Source: Craterostigma plantagineum (Eukaryota > Streptophyta > Magnoliopsida > Lamiales > Linderniaceae). From it: a stretch of 64,000 nucleotides of DNA. The notes beneath the pieces were generated by a model. It had not been told where the DNA came from, made no database searches, and was given only the letters and a program-made list of their open reading frames with translations. Below, one piece after another: positions 20,782-33,219 of this stretch. Position 1 is the stretch's first letter; each line of letters begins with the position of its first letter. Both the position numbers and the translations under genes were made by a program. Location of the stretch: NCBI GenBank assembly GCA_027422505.1, contig JAPQWV010000001.1, positions 3,782,001 through 3,846,000 of the forward strand, read 5' to 3'.

Positions 20782-23700
20782 ATGGCTTGCTTGAGCATCA
20801 TTGCTTGTGGAAAAAAGGACGGTGTTGATCGAGCCGATCTCGAAGTTCATGAAGTACATTTTGTTTTTTGTTATGTTGTTATGTGCTTTCTCTTGTTGTT
20901 TGTTGCTAACGATTTATCACATATGCCATTTGTTTTTTTAGCTTTGGTATCATTTTTAGCTGTGTGATTGTTTTATGGATTGAGCTGTTGTTTGTTTATT
21001 TTTCCCTGTCACAGTTTGATTTTTTTGATTGTATGTTGTTTGATTCGTGGATTTATTTCTCTCTTTTAAACGTATCTGCTAGATTTGATTAGTTTAGTTT
21101 ACTCATGAACTGATGATGTCTGCAAACATATATGTGCAGATGTTGCTTTCTTCGATGCGATTGTTTATTTTATTATTGGATGTGATTTTCTTATAACAGG
21201 ATGTAGGGATTTTTTAGACCCGATTCCAGCCCAAATCCAACCCGGTATAAGCTTGTGGGGTTCCTCTCTAAAACCAATTGGCAATAGAGAGAGTGAACCC
21301 ACAAGCTTATAAACCACTCCTATTTCTTTTATCTAACCGATGTGGGATCTTGGGTTTGCATACCCAACAATCCTCCCCTCAAACTCAAGACCACCCAACG
21401 GGCCTCCCTTTTTACGATTATCTGCACCAAGCGCTTCCTCGCAATCACTGCACAAGCGCTTTCTTTTCCACCGCAGATTCACCAATCGTCTTACAAGGGC
21501 CGGGGACACACCACCCACACCGTATCCGGGCTAGAATTTCTCCATCTGAAGGCACCCCACGTGTTCGTCCACGCTCACCGCACCATGTAGGGATTTTTTC
21601 AGACCCAATTCCAGCCCAAACCCAACCCGGTATAAGCTTGTGGGGTTCCTCTCTAAAACCAATTGGCAATAGAGGGAGTGAACCCACAAGCTTATAAACC
21701 ACTTGGATTTCTTTCATTCTCTCGGTGTGGGACACTTGAGATTGTACCCAACACAGGACAATTGGCATTGTCTTGAAGGTTGATTCCTTCTTTGAAATAT
21801 TTTTGCAGAACAAAGTTTCTAGCGATCGACGTGGATGGAGCTTCAGAAAGAAATCTGTTAATAAACAAACTCTCGAATCTGATGTTGTCAACTTTCAGAC
21901 GATGCCTGAGCTATCTGTCCAAGAAAAGACATCCTCTGTTCAGATGGAAGCCAAAGCTGATTTGCCTTCTCAGCTAAATACAGATTTATCATCGGATTTC
22001 CCTAAAGAGGATAATGTTGATGATACTGATGTTACCATTGATGAGTTGGGTGTTATTAAAATCCAGGCTTCAGTGAGAGGTTTTCTGGTATGTCCTGACT
22101 CTCACATGATTCTATGATTGCATTATTTTGCAAGGAAAGGAAAAAGAAGAAAGAAGAAATCTTTATCCACCATTTTTATCTTATCCAGGCTAGGAAATTG
22201 CTTTCGAAACAGAATAGTGTAATAAAAATACAAGCTGCAGTACGACGACACTTGGCTCGAACACAAGCCATTGGGACCCTTCGTTGTGTGCAAGCCATCA
22301 TTAAGATTCAAGGTTTTTTTCGTGACCGTGCCTGTCGTGAAAGCAGCGGAAAGGTAATCAACAATCTTCCCTTGGATCTTGTACCTACAATATATGGTAA
22401 GATAATTAGACAAATCCTAATAGTCTATCTCCTGTTTTTTTTCAGGTAAGGAAAGAAACCAACAAGAACTTGGAGAAGCTGCTTAGCAATGCATTTGCTC
22501 GTCAGGTAGTAAATCTGACATAATTTGAATCATGATCTACATAATTTTGAGTACATGTGTAATATGATCATCGTTATTTTCGTTTTAGCTTATGGCATCG
22601 ACACAAAAGACATCATCTATCAGAATCAAGTGTGAGCCTTTTAAGTCAGACTCGGCCTGGAAATGGCTTGAAAGATGGACATTAGCTTCATCAGTGAGAA
22701 ATGAAGAAAAAGAAGGACTTGGCTTAATTGGATCGATAGACCTCATATCTGGTAAGAATATACAATCAGTGAATGAATCTGAGAAAGATGATGATCTGAT
22801 CAGTTACGAAGGAAGCAGGTTAGAATCAAGATGTGTGGAGACAAAACTAGATCCCATCTCCATCAAAGAAAAGGGTCTGACGTCAAAGGTGGTAATAGAG
22901 CCTTCTTTCAGTAAAAGAAAGGCGCAGACACTGAACTCTACATGCCCGATTGCAAAAGGTCTTCGATCGAGCAACCTCATGATGAAACCGAGTTAAAGAA
23001 ACCGTATTCGAGAAAAGAAAAAAATCCCGCCTTTATTGCAGCACAGATGAAATTCGAAGAGCTGAGTTCAAGTGCAAAGATATCGACCACCTTCCCTTCT
23101 TCTGGTAATGAAGGTGGAGTTAGATCTGCTTTGGACAAGGTTCCTTCTTACACCGATCTTCAAGTGAATGGCTCAGAGTGTGGAACTGAGCTTTCAATTT
23201 CTTCGACCCTCGATTCACCAGACAGGTCAGCGTCTACTATAGTCAATGACAATGAAGTAAAACCAAAAGATTCAGACAAGACCAATCCACTGGCTAGAAA
23301 AGAGCAGGGAGAAATCAAAGCCCAAGGGAACGGAAAGCATTTACAAACCGAAGAAGTTATTGAGAACCCCATATTACCTGTAGCAGATGCATCATATCCA
23401 GACTCAGATAAATCTGACAAGTACGAAATTGTCGACTCTTCTGCTGTTGAATCTGTTAAGGAAAAGCCTGAAATAAGCCACGTGGCATGTAATGATACAG
23501 CAGTTTCCGAGCCTCAAGGAACACCCTCTAGCCAAGTATCAGTCAAGTCCAAGAAACCTAAATCTTCCTTATCATCGGGGGATAATAAAACCCCTTTAAG
23601 TCGTAATATAAATTCTGCTTCTTTGAAGAACAGCTCAGAGCGTGATAACAAGGCACGAAAACGAAGGAACTCCTTTGAGTCGAACAAATCTGATCACAAG

Positions 23701-24086
23701 GAGCAATAGCCTAGAGATAGTGTCAGCAGCAGTAGTATTTCTCTGCCTAGTTACATGCACGCCACTAAATCTGCAAGAGCCAAAGCTATATCGAATGGCT
23801 TGCCTAGATTTAGCCCAGAGGTTCTTGACAAGGATGCCCATGATGTTAGAAAGAGGCATTCTATGCCTTATGCAGCGCATGAAAGGCAAGGCTCTCCTAT
23901 GATTCAACGCTCGTTGTCTCAGGCTCAGCAGAATGTAAAAGGAAACGCGGCACCTCAAGGTGTAATATTAATCTATGTTTTATATGATGAAAACGACGTT
24001 TATGCTTGCTTTGAATGTGTTGTACTGATCAACTTATGTTGCACTAACTTCTTATATCTTCAACAGATCGGAAGTGGAGGAGATAA
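20782..24086 (+). CDS. IQD: IQ67-domain (IQD) calmodulin-binding protein, IQD31/32-like, six exons, disrupted
   Basis: This is a calmodulin-binding scaffold linked in plants to microtubules and membranes. Exons by splice sites and frame: 20782-20853, 21809-22087, 22189-22353, 22446-22505, 22589-23959 and 24067-24086, about 655 residues. Exon 2 gives DRRGWSFRKKS. Exons 2-4 hold the IQ67 domain with IQ motifs (IKIQASVRGFL, IKIQAAVRRHLAR, VQAIIKIQGFFRDR). Exon 5 gives SDSAWKWLERW and PAFIAAQMKFEELSS; the end is DRKWRR, as in the IQD28-32 group. Two faults: a one-base loss near 22935-22945 shifts the frame, and a TAG at 23707-23709 interrupts it, with family sequence readable beyond both. It is either a young pseudogene or an assembly error. 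Intron 1 holds a TRIM-like element. Confidence 0.9.
21202..21753 (-). mobile_element. TRIM-like LTR element in IQD intron 1
   Basis: Two 168-bp direct repeats (21202-21369 and 21586-21753) start TGTAGGGATTTTTT and end CCCAACA, with a perfect 5-bp duplication CAGGA (21197-21201 and 21754-21758). The 216-bp interior has no coding frame. A purine tract (minus strand GAGGGGAGGAT) abuts the left repeat, so the element reads on the minus strand. The LTRs differ clearly in their second half, so the insertion is old. It was not possible to assign the primer tRNA. Confidence 0.88.
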
Positions 24087-24354
24087 ATGAGCAATCTTTC
24101 CGTTTTGAGGATTCATTTGCTCCCTGTTTTTCTTTCAGACAGGGAATAAACCTTATCAGTTTGGTTTTCGATTGCTGATACTTTTTTTTTCCGAAAATTT
24201 ATTTGTATTTGGTACATATGCTTGAGGAGGGTTGTGTTATTGGGATGATGAGTGGATTTTGAACTTTTGTTTGATTGCCTGTGATTTATATTTTTCATGT
24301 TTATTTTTAATGAATTCGTGGTTCAGTTCACACATAATTTTATGGAAAAAAAAA
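24087..24354 (+). other. IQD 3' untranslated region
   Basis: T-rich DNA after the stop at 24086, up to the A run that forms the target site of the first Mutator-type element. No gene. Confidence 0.4.
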
Positions 24355-27300
24355 GGGAGAATTTCATGTCAGGCCCTGATAATCTTTGGATTTTCTGTTC
24401 AGGCCCTTTCAGAAAAGGAGTTAGTTTAGAGGACCTATTTTCTGTAAAATTCGAGTATAGGACCAAAAAATGTTATTTGACGAAAATACCCTTACTAAAA
24501 TGTTTTTATTTTTTTATTTTTTTCCAGCGAAAGTCTATACGTGTTGCTCGTGGTCTTATATGGAGCGGTACTTTCACTTCATTTTATGTTACTAAGTTAC
24601 AGCATATTGTTACTGTGTAACAACGAAACGTTACTCTCCAATGATATTGTGTTACGTTTCTATTGCAAAATGTTATCAACAGAAACTTTTTTTATTTAAT
24701 GATCGAACTAATTTTTCTTGCACTGAATCGGCACAAAATAATTCGACTGCGCCATCCAACCGATTTCGAAATGTCATGTTGGATTCATTATGATATTGAC
24801 GACGCACGAGGTAGATTTTGCTTGTCTAATTAGGGTGCAAATTCGAGAACATGATTGTAAATCGAATTTAGAATTCGACATAAATTGCAAGTAACCGGTA
24901 TAAATTCGAGGTACCCATGAGAAATCGAGGTCTATTTTACCTTATTGAGTTAATAACGCAGAGATTTATGCACTTTTCATCCGTTTTTAGTGTCGTTTGT
25001 GATTTTCGTTATATTCCCTCCGATCCATTGCTTATATACAGAATGTGTTATTTAGGACAGATAATGCGTTATTACCTTTCAACGACGTGTTACTACTAAG
25101 TCAACATTTGTTATTAACCATAAGACATTTGTTATTTTTTGCTATGTTATAAGTATTTCTTTTTGACACGATTTAGGGAAAATATAATATCCGTTTCTTG
25201 CAACTAATCGGTATAAATTCGAGGTACCCATGAGAAATTGAGGTCTATTTTACCTTATTGAGTTAATAACGCCGAGATTTATGCACTTTTCATCCGTTTT
25301 TAGTGTCGTTTGTGATTTTCGTTATATTCCTCTCGATCCATTGCTTGTATACAGAATGTGTTATTTACGACAGATAATGTGTTATTACCTTTCAGCGACG
25401 TGTTACTACTAAGTCAACATTTGTTATTAACCTTAAGACATTTGTTATTTTTTGCTATGTTATAAGTATTTCATTTTTACACGATTTAGGAAAAATATAA
25501 TATCTGTTTCTTGCAACTAATCGGTATAAATTCAAGGTACCCATGAGAAATTGAGGTCTATTTTATCTTATTGAGTTAATAACGCCGTGTTACTTCTAAG
25601 TCAACATTTGTTATTATCTATAAGGCATTTTTTTTTTCTATATTCGTTATTTCTGACGATTAAAGCTGCAAATTAGATATGCAAATCATACCCACGATCA
25701 AATTAACAATAATTTCAACATATTAGGTCATAAAGAGGGTTGAAGGATGTTTTGGAAGTAAGCACATGTTTAGCGCTTTTTTCAAGTGTGTTAGCAGGTT
25801 GCAGTGTTTTTGGGCGGGCATCGCAACTATTTTCGGAAAAAGCATAAAGTGATACCCGTAAGTTTGTATCTGTTATTAGAAGGAACACTTGTGTTTATAG
25901 TTTAGGCGGGAATCTTAATTTTTCAGCGTACTGTTGGGAGGGAATTTCAGGGGACTATTGGCGGGAATATCAATTTTTTGCTTAAATGGTCCATAAAATA
26001 ATGTGTTACAGTTACGAAGTAAAGCGTTACCAATTTGAGTTTTCAGAATAGGGTTTCTATGTTTAGTGTTTATAGTTTTAAATTAGGGTTTGAGGTTTGG
26101 GGTTAGGGGTTTGAGGTTTGGGGGTTCGAGGTTTCGGGTTTTGGGGTTCGGGTTTTGAGTTTAGGGTTTAGGGTTATGTTTTATAAATGTTGCTTGTGAT
26201 GTAATGTCGAACTTAGAGCTGTTTCGTGATATAATTTTTAATGTTAAATTTCACATTATGAAGTATACTCTATGTTTGCAACGAAGGGGACCTTGGTTAC
26301 ATGACAAACAACCACAACATTGGACCATTAACCTCAACGTCAATAAAATTTGATTTGTCAGTGAGTTCTTTGGTTTAAATTCATCAAATTAAATATTTTC
26401 CTTTATGAAAATCTTACACCTTCTGGAATAAGTGCATCAACGATCGAAATTATCGAACTGGTGAAGTGTTGTTGACAACAATATAATCCGTTATCAGTCC
26501 ACTATTTTGTGTTATAACGTAAGTTTTTCTTGATTTCGCTAACATAAGGAAGATGTATTTTATTCTGAAAATGTGTTAATACATAACGGGTCAATCATGG
26601 TGGTATTCACTGACCACACAGAACCATCCAGATGCATCACGAAGCTTCTAGAAAATTCCGAACTATGTGTTATCAGCATAGATCAATCCGTCATGACAAT
26701 ATGTCCATATGTTATCAGTTATCATCTTTGTGTTATGACGTAAGTTTTGTTTGCTTAATTATAGTTTTCACTAATAAAACACAAACCTTAACACTGGCAT
26801 TAAATTGACATTTACACTAATAATTATTTACTGCCAAGATGCACGATCAAATTGACTTTGTTTACACCACGGTTCAACATTAACATCGGGATTTTTAGTC
26901 GATTGGCCAATATCACCGACATTTATGCGGTTTTTAGCGTATTGAGAATATAATGGTAAATCGAATCTAGATTTCGACATAAATTGCAAGTAATCGGTAT
27001 AAATACGACGTACCCATGAGAAATTGAGGTCTATTTTACCTTATTGAGTCAATAACGATGAGATTTATGCAGTTTTCATCTGTTTTTTAGTGTCGTTTGG
27101 GATTTTCGTTCTTTTTGCCCCGATCCATTAGTTGTATACAGAATGTGTTATTTACGACAAACAAGACGTTATTACCTTTCAGCGACGTGTCACTTCTAAG
27201 TCAATATTTGTTATTAACCATCAGACATTTGTTATTTTTTGCTATGTAATAAGTATTTTTTTTTACACGATTTAGGGAAAATTTGTTATCGTCTATGCGC

Positions 27301-28723
27301 TAGGATTTTTGGGTAATTTGTTATTGTCTATTCCACGTAATTTGATATCGTTATCCGGTGTTGCTTAGTTGTTACTTATTGAAATGTTTGTGTTATTGGT
27401 CGTCTATTACGTGGTACGCAGTTATCAATAAGTGTTACCTGACAAGCTAGTTAATTTGAGACGTTTCAATCTTCGATCCCGTCAAGTCGATATTGACTAA
27501 TAGACACAGTAATAAACATATGAAATACGATAAATCAGCCGCTTTCACCTTGTTCGGCCATTGACGTCGATATTGAATCGATTCTGAATGAAATTTTCGA
27601 TTTGGGGGTGGAAGCACGAATTCATTCGATGCGTAAAAAAATCATCTTTATTAGTAAGACCCATCTGAAATTGAGGACGGAAAAACTTTATTCAGTCACA
27701 AACGTCGACATTTTCACGGATTTCAGCTGATTTTTTGTGTCGTCGGTGGTTGTCGATCAATCGACTGCCCCTTGCTTGTATGTTGAATTTGTTATTAGAG
27801 AGAAATGTCTCGTTATATGGTTTTGCTTATTTGTTATTTTTTGACATATTTATGTTATTTCCTGTCTATTAAGTGGTACGGGTTAGTCAGTGTGTGTTAC
27901 CTAACATAGTAGTTCATTCGCAGACGTTTCTCGATCCCGTCAAAATTCTTCGACATCCCATGATTAACATCATAACATGGAAGATATGGTATTTTTACGA
28001 TTTTACTCGCTGTTTTATGCGATTTACTCACGGTTGGTATTAGCAATAGCGTTTTTTATGCGATTTTACTCACGGTCCCTTGCTTGTGTACAGGTTGTGT
28101 TATTAACAATATATTAATCGTTATGTCTAATGGAACATGTGGTACTGTTGGTTAACGATTTGTTACTAACTGAAAGTGATATGTCATATTATTTGTAGAA
28201 TGTGTTACCCAGGAATCGTGTTAATTGGCTTGTGTCCAAATTCTTAATTTTCCATGATTAACATCACTAACTCGCATCAGTGATTAAGATCCGTGATGAA
28301 ATTGAGTCCAATTACATCATTCGACTATTAAAATCCGAAATTTCGTCGTTATTCAAAGAGATTATTAGATTGTGTTTGAAACATAAAATCTTTATAATTA
28401 TTCTTAATTACTACGACCCATGAGAAATTGAAATCGATTTAATTGTCGTCTGTTCACTAAGGTCGAGATTTTAGAGGAAAATCGAGCTTGAAAATTAGAT
28501 CGGTCATGAATCTTGAAGATTTTAGGCGTTTCGATCGGTTGTTGAAGACGATGGCATTTCAGCGTAATTGTGGCGTACTTAGGAGGGTGAAAATGTCATT
28601 TTGCGTCTAAATGACTTTTTTCTCTAACATTTTCAAACAGTTGGTCCTTATCAGCGAACCAAACCTAAATAGGGCCTGAACCCAAGCTAAAACTATAAAT
28701 AGGGTCTGACATGTAATTAACCC
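24355..28723. mobile_element. Non-coding Mutator-type element, copy A, with 21-bp phased GTTAY arrays
   Basis: A 4,369-bp element with imperfect inverted ends: left GGGAGAATTTCATGTCAGGC, right (inverted) GGGTTAATTACATGTCAGAC. The flanks are nine As on the left and eight As plus C on the right, consistent with a 9-bp duplication in an A run. Its twin at 28835-33063 has a perfect 9-bp duplication. There is no credible protein. The interior has units of about 310 bp repeated at about 24895, 25205 and 25515 (partial) and a further one near 26960, and arrays of GTTAY-type motifs at 21-bp steps, for example 24567, 24588, 24609, 24630, 24651, 24672 and 27791, 27812, 27833, 27854, 27875, 27896. Confidence 0.75.
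26080..26180 (+). repeat. Degenerate telomere-like G-rich tract in copy A
   Basis: A run of AGGGTTTGAGGTTTGGGG-type words, close to the plant telomere unit TTTAGGG but irregular. The same tract is at 30655-30735 in copy B, so it was part of the element before duplication. Confidence 0.6.
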
Positions 28724-28834
28724 AAAAAAAACACGTCTTTAACTACTGTCATCGTCATGTTAGTTGTCACCTTGACTTGAATTATGTATGTCATTGTCAA
28801 TTGACAAATACATCCTCCAACTATTTTCTTTTTA

Positions 28835-31800
28835 GGGAGAATTTCATGTCAGGCCCTGATAATGTTTGAATTTTCTGTCCAGACCCTGTCAGAAAAGGAG
28901 TTAGTTTAAAGGACCTATTTTCTGTAAAATTTGAGTATAAGACCAAAAAATGTTATTTGACGAAAATACCCTTACTAAAATGCTTTTTTATTTCTTATTT
29001 TTTTCCAGCGAAAGTCGTGTTGCTCGTGGTCTTATATGGAGCGTTACTTTTACTTCATTTTATGTTACTAAGTTAAAGCATACTGTTACTGTGTAACAAA
29101 GAAACGTTACTCTCCAATGATATTGTGTTACGACTCTATTGCAAAATGTTATCAACAGAACATTTTTTATTTAATGATCGAACTCATTTTTCTTGCACTA
29201 AATCGGCACAAAATAATTCGACTGTACCATCCAACCGATTTTGACATGTCATGTTGGATTCATTATGATATTGACGACGCACGAGGTAGATTTTGCTTGT
29301 ATAATTAGGGTGCAAATTCGAGAACATGATTGTAAATCAAATCTAGACTTCGACATAATTGCAAGTAATCGGTATAAATTCGAGGTACCCATGAGAAATC
29401 GAGGTCTATTTTACATTATTGAGTTAATAACGCCGAGATTTATGCACTTTTCATCCGTTTTCAGTGTCGTTTGTGATTTTTCTTATATTCACTCTGATTC
29501 ATTGCTTGTATACAGAATGTGTTACTTACGACAGATAATACGTTATTAACATTCAGCGACGTGTTACTACTAAGTCAACATTTGTTATTAACCATAAGAC
29601 ATTTGCTATTCTTTGCTATGTTATAAGTATTTCTTTTTTACACGATTTAGGGAAAATATAATACCCGTTTCTTGCAACTAATCGGTATAATTCGAGGTAC
29701 CCATGAGAAATTGAGTTATATTTTACCTTATTGAGTTAATAACGCCGAGATTTATGCACTTTTCATCCGTTTTTAGTGTCGTTCATGATTTTTGTTATAT
29801 TCCTCCCGATCCGTTGCTTGTATACAGAATGTGTTATTTATGACAGATAATGCGTTATTACCTTTCAGCGACGTGTTACTATTAAGTCAACATTTGTTGT
29901 TAACCATAAGACATTTGTTATTTGTTGCTATGTTATAAGTATTTCGTTTTTACACGATTTAGGGAAAATATAATATCCTTTTCTTGCAACTAATCGGTAT
30001 AAATTTGAGGTACCCATGAGAAATTGAGGTCTATTTTACCTTATTGAGTTAATAACGTCGAGATTTATGCACTTCTCATCCGTTTTTAGTGTCGTTTGTG
30101 ATTTTCGTTCATTTTCTCCCGATCCATTGGTTGTATACATGATGTGTTATTTATGGCAAACAAGGCGTTATTACCTTTCAGCGATGTGTTACTTCTAAGT
30201 CAATATTTGTTATTATCTATAAGGCATTTGCTATTCTTTTCTATATTTCGTTATTTCTGACGATTAAAGCTGAAAATAAATATACAAATCATACCCACGA
30301 TCAAATTAATAATAATTTCAATAATTAGGTAATAAACTTTGAATTTTGTGGGGTCCTTCAATTTCGTGCCATTAAAGAGGATCGAAGGATGTTTTGGAAG
30401 TAAGTATATATTTTCGGAAAAAGCATAAAGTGATACCCGTAAGTTTGTATCTGTTATTAGAAGGAACACTTGTGTTTATAGTTTGGGCGGGAATCTTAAT
30501 TTTTTGGCGTACTATTGGGAGGGAATTTCAGGGGACTATTGGCGGGATTATCAATTTTTGCTTAAAGGGTCCATAAAATAATGTGTTACAGTTACGAAGT
30601 AAAGCGTTACCAATTTGAGTTTTCAGAATAGGGTTTCTATGTTTAGTGTTTATAGTTTTTAAATTAGGGTTCGGGGTTTGGGGGTTCGAGGTTTAGGGTT
30701 TTGGGGTTAGGGTTTTGGGGTTAGTTTAGGGTTATATTTTATAAATGTTGCTTGTGATGTAATGTCGAACTTAGAGCTGTTTCGTGATATAATTTTTAAT
30801 GTTACATTTCACATTATGAAGTATACTCTATGCAACGAATGGGACCTTGGTTACATGACAAACAACCACAACATTGGACCATTAACCTCAACGTCAATAA
30901 AATTTGATTTGTGAGTGAGTTCTTTGGTTTAAATTCATCAAATTATATATTTTCCTTTATGAAAATCTTACACCTTCTGGAATAAGTGCATCAACGATCG
31001 AAATTTATCGAATTAGTAAAGTGTTATTGACAACAATATAATCCGTTATCAGTCCACTATTTTGTGTTATAACGTAAGTTTTTCTTGATTTCGCTAACAT
31101 AAGGAAGAGGTATTTTATTGTGAAAATGTGTTAATATATAACGGGTCAATCATGGTGGTATTCACTGACCACACAGAACCATCCAGATGCATCGCGAAGC
31201 TTCTAGAAAATTCCGAACTATGTGTTATCAGCATAGATCAATCCGTCATGACAATATGTCCATATGTTATCAGTTATCATCTTTGTGTTAAAACGTAAGT
31301 TTTTGTTTGCTTAATCATAGTTTCACTAATAAAACACAAACTTTAACACCGGCATTAAATTAAATTGACTTTATTTACACCACTGTTCATCATTAACATC
31401 GTGATTTTTAGTCGATTGGGCCAATAACACCGACATTTATGCGGTTTTAGCGTATTGAGAATATAATGATAAATCGAATCTAGATTTTGACATAAATTGC
31501 AAGTAATTCGGTATAAATTCGACGTACCCATAAGAAATTGAGGTCAATTTTACTTTATTGAGTCAATAACGATGAGATTTATGTAGTTTTCATCTATTTT
31601 TTAGAGTCGTCTGTGATTTTCGCTCTTGTTGCCCCGATCCGTTAGTTGTACAGAATGTGTTATTTACGACAAACAAGGCGTTATTACCTTTCAGAGACGT
31701 GTTACTTCTAAGTCAACATTTGTTATTAACCATATGACATCTGTTATTTTTTGCTATGTTATAAGTATTTTTTTTACACGATTTAGGAAAAATATAATAT

Positions 31801-33063
31801 TCGTTTCTTGCAACTAATCGGTATAAATTCGAGGTACCCATGAGAAATTGAGGTCTATATTGCCTTATTGAGTCAATAACGACGAGATTTATGCAATTTT
31901 CATCTATTTTTTAGAGTCGTCTGTGATTTTCGCTCTTTTTGCCCCGATCCATTGGTTGTATGTAGAATGTGTTATTTACGACAAAAAATGCGTTATTACC
32001 TTTCAGCAACGTGTTACTTTTAAGTCAACACTTGTTATTAACCATAAGACATTTGTTTTTGTTGCTATGCGATAACGATTTCTTTTTACACGATTTAGGG
32101 TAAATATAATATCCGTTTCGTGCAAGTAATCTGTACATATTTGAGGTACCCATGAGAAATTGAGGTTTATGTTACATTATTGACTCAATAACGACGTGAT
32201 TATGCAGTTTTCATTTGTTTTTAGTGTCGTTTGTGATTTTCGTTTATTTTCTCTCGATCCATTGGTTGTAAACATAATGTGTTATTTACGACAAACAAAG
32301 TGTTATTACCTTTCAGCGACGTGTTACTTCTAAGTTAACATTTGTTATTAACCATAAGACATTGTTATTTTTTGCTATGTTACAAGTATTTCTTTTTTAC
32401 ACGATTTGGGGAAAATACAATATCCGTTTCTTGCAACTAATCGGTATAAATTCGAGGTACCCATGAGAAATTGAGGTCTATTTTACATAATTAAGTCAAT
32501 AACGACGTGATTTATGATGTTTTCATCTGTTTTTACTGTCGTTTGTGATTTTCGTTCATTTTCTCCCGATCCATTGGTTGTATACATGATGTGTTATTTA
32601 TGGCAAACAAGGCGTTATTACCTTTCAGTGATGTGTTATTTCTGTGTCAACATTTGTTATTATCCTTAAGACATTTGTTATTTTTGCGAAACTTATCAAC
32701 ATTCATATAAACTGACGATAATTTCAACATATTTGGTCACAGCAACTGCAATCTTAGCAAATTGACGATATTTCTTTGATTTGGGTTTATCACATGAATA
32801 ATATCGATAGTTTGATATGCAACACAAGATTGAACCCAAGTTTGAACCCAATTTTTGGTGAGATCTGCATTTCGATCGGATGTTGAAGACGATGGTATTT
32901 CAGTGTAATTGTGGCAAATTAGGAGGGTGAATATGTCATTTCGTGTCTAAATGATGTTTTTCTCTAAAATTTCCAAACAGTTGGTCCTTATCAGTGAACG
33001 AAACCCAGATAGGGCCTGTACCCAAAGTAAAACTATAAATGGGTTCTGACACGTAATATACCC
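28835..33063. mobile_element. Non-coding Mutator-type element, copy B, with perfect 9-bp TSD
   Basis: A 4,229-bp element with left end GGGAGAATTTCATGTCAGGC and right end (inverted) GGGTATATTACGTGTCAGAA, flanked by TTCTTTTTA at 28826-28834 and 33064-33072. Nine bp is the Mutator superfamily target size. The interior is largely collinear with copy A but has more of the roughly 310-bp units (near 29360, 29670, 29985, 31500, 31800, 32110, 32430) and lacks much of the sequence of A at about 27300-28420. The motif G(T/G)(T/C)A(C/T) is again phased at 21 bp in each unit. There are no coding frames above about 100 codons. Confidence 0.85.
30655..30735 (+). repeat. Degenerate telomere-like G-rich tract in copy B
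   Basis: AGGGTTCGGGGTTTGGGGG and TAGGGTTTTGGGGTTAGGG words at the place matching 26080-26180 of copy A. Confidence 0.6.
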
Positions 33064-33219
33064 TTCTTTTTATCGACAAGGCGAAAAATCAGATCGCATC
33101 GCACGGTCAAATTCTGAATTGATTTGGTGTCGTTTATCATACGTAGTAAATAAACCAATTTGTCAAAGTTATATGGAGATTAAAATCTTTAGCTTAATCT
33201 CGCCGTATGGGTTCAAATT

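Noticed and set aside
24895..32690. CRISPR-like array (regular repeats with unique spacers)
   Set aside because: The repeat is only five bases, the host is a plant nuclear genome and there are no cas genes; a transposon-borne binding array explains it better.
24355..33063. Genes inside the Mutator-type elements
   Set aside because: All open frames are near 100 codons or less, low-complexity, and repeat with the 310-bp units.
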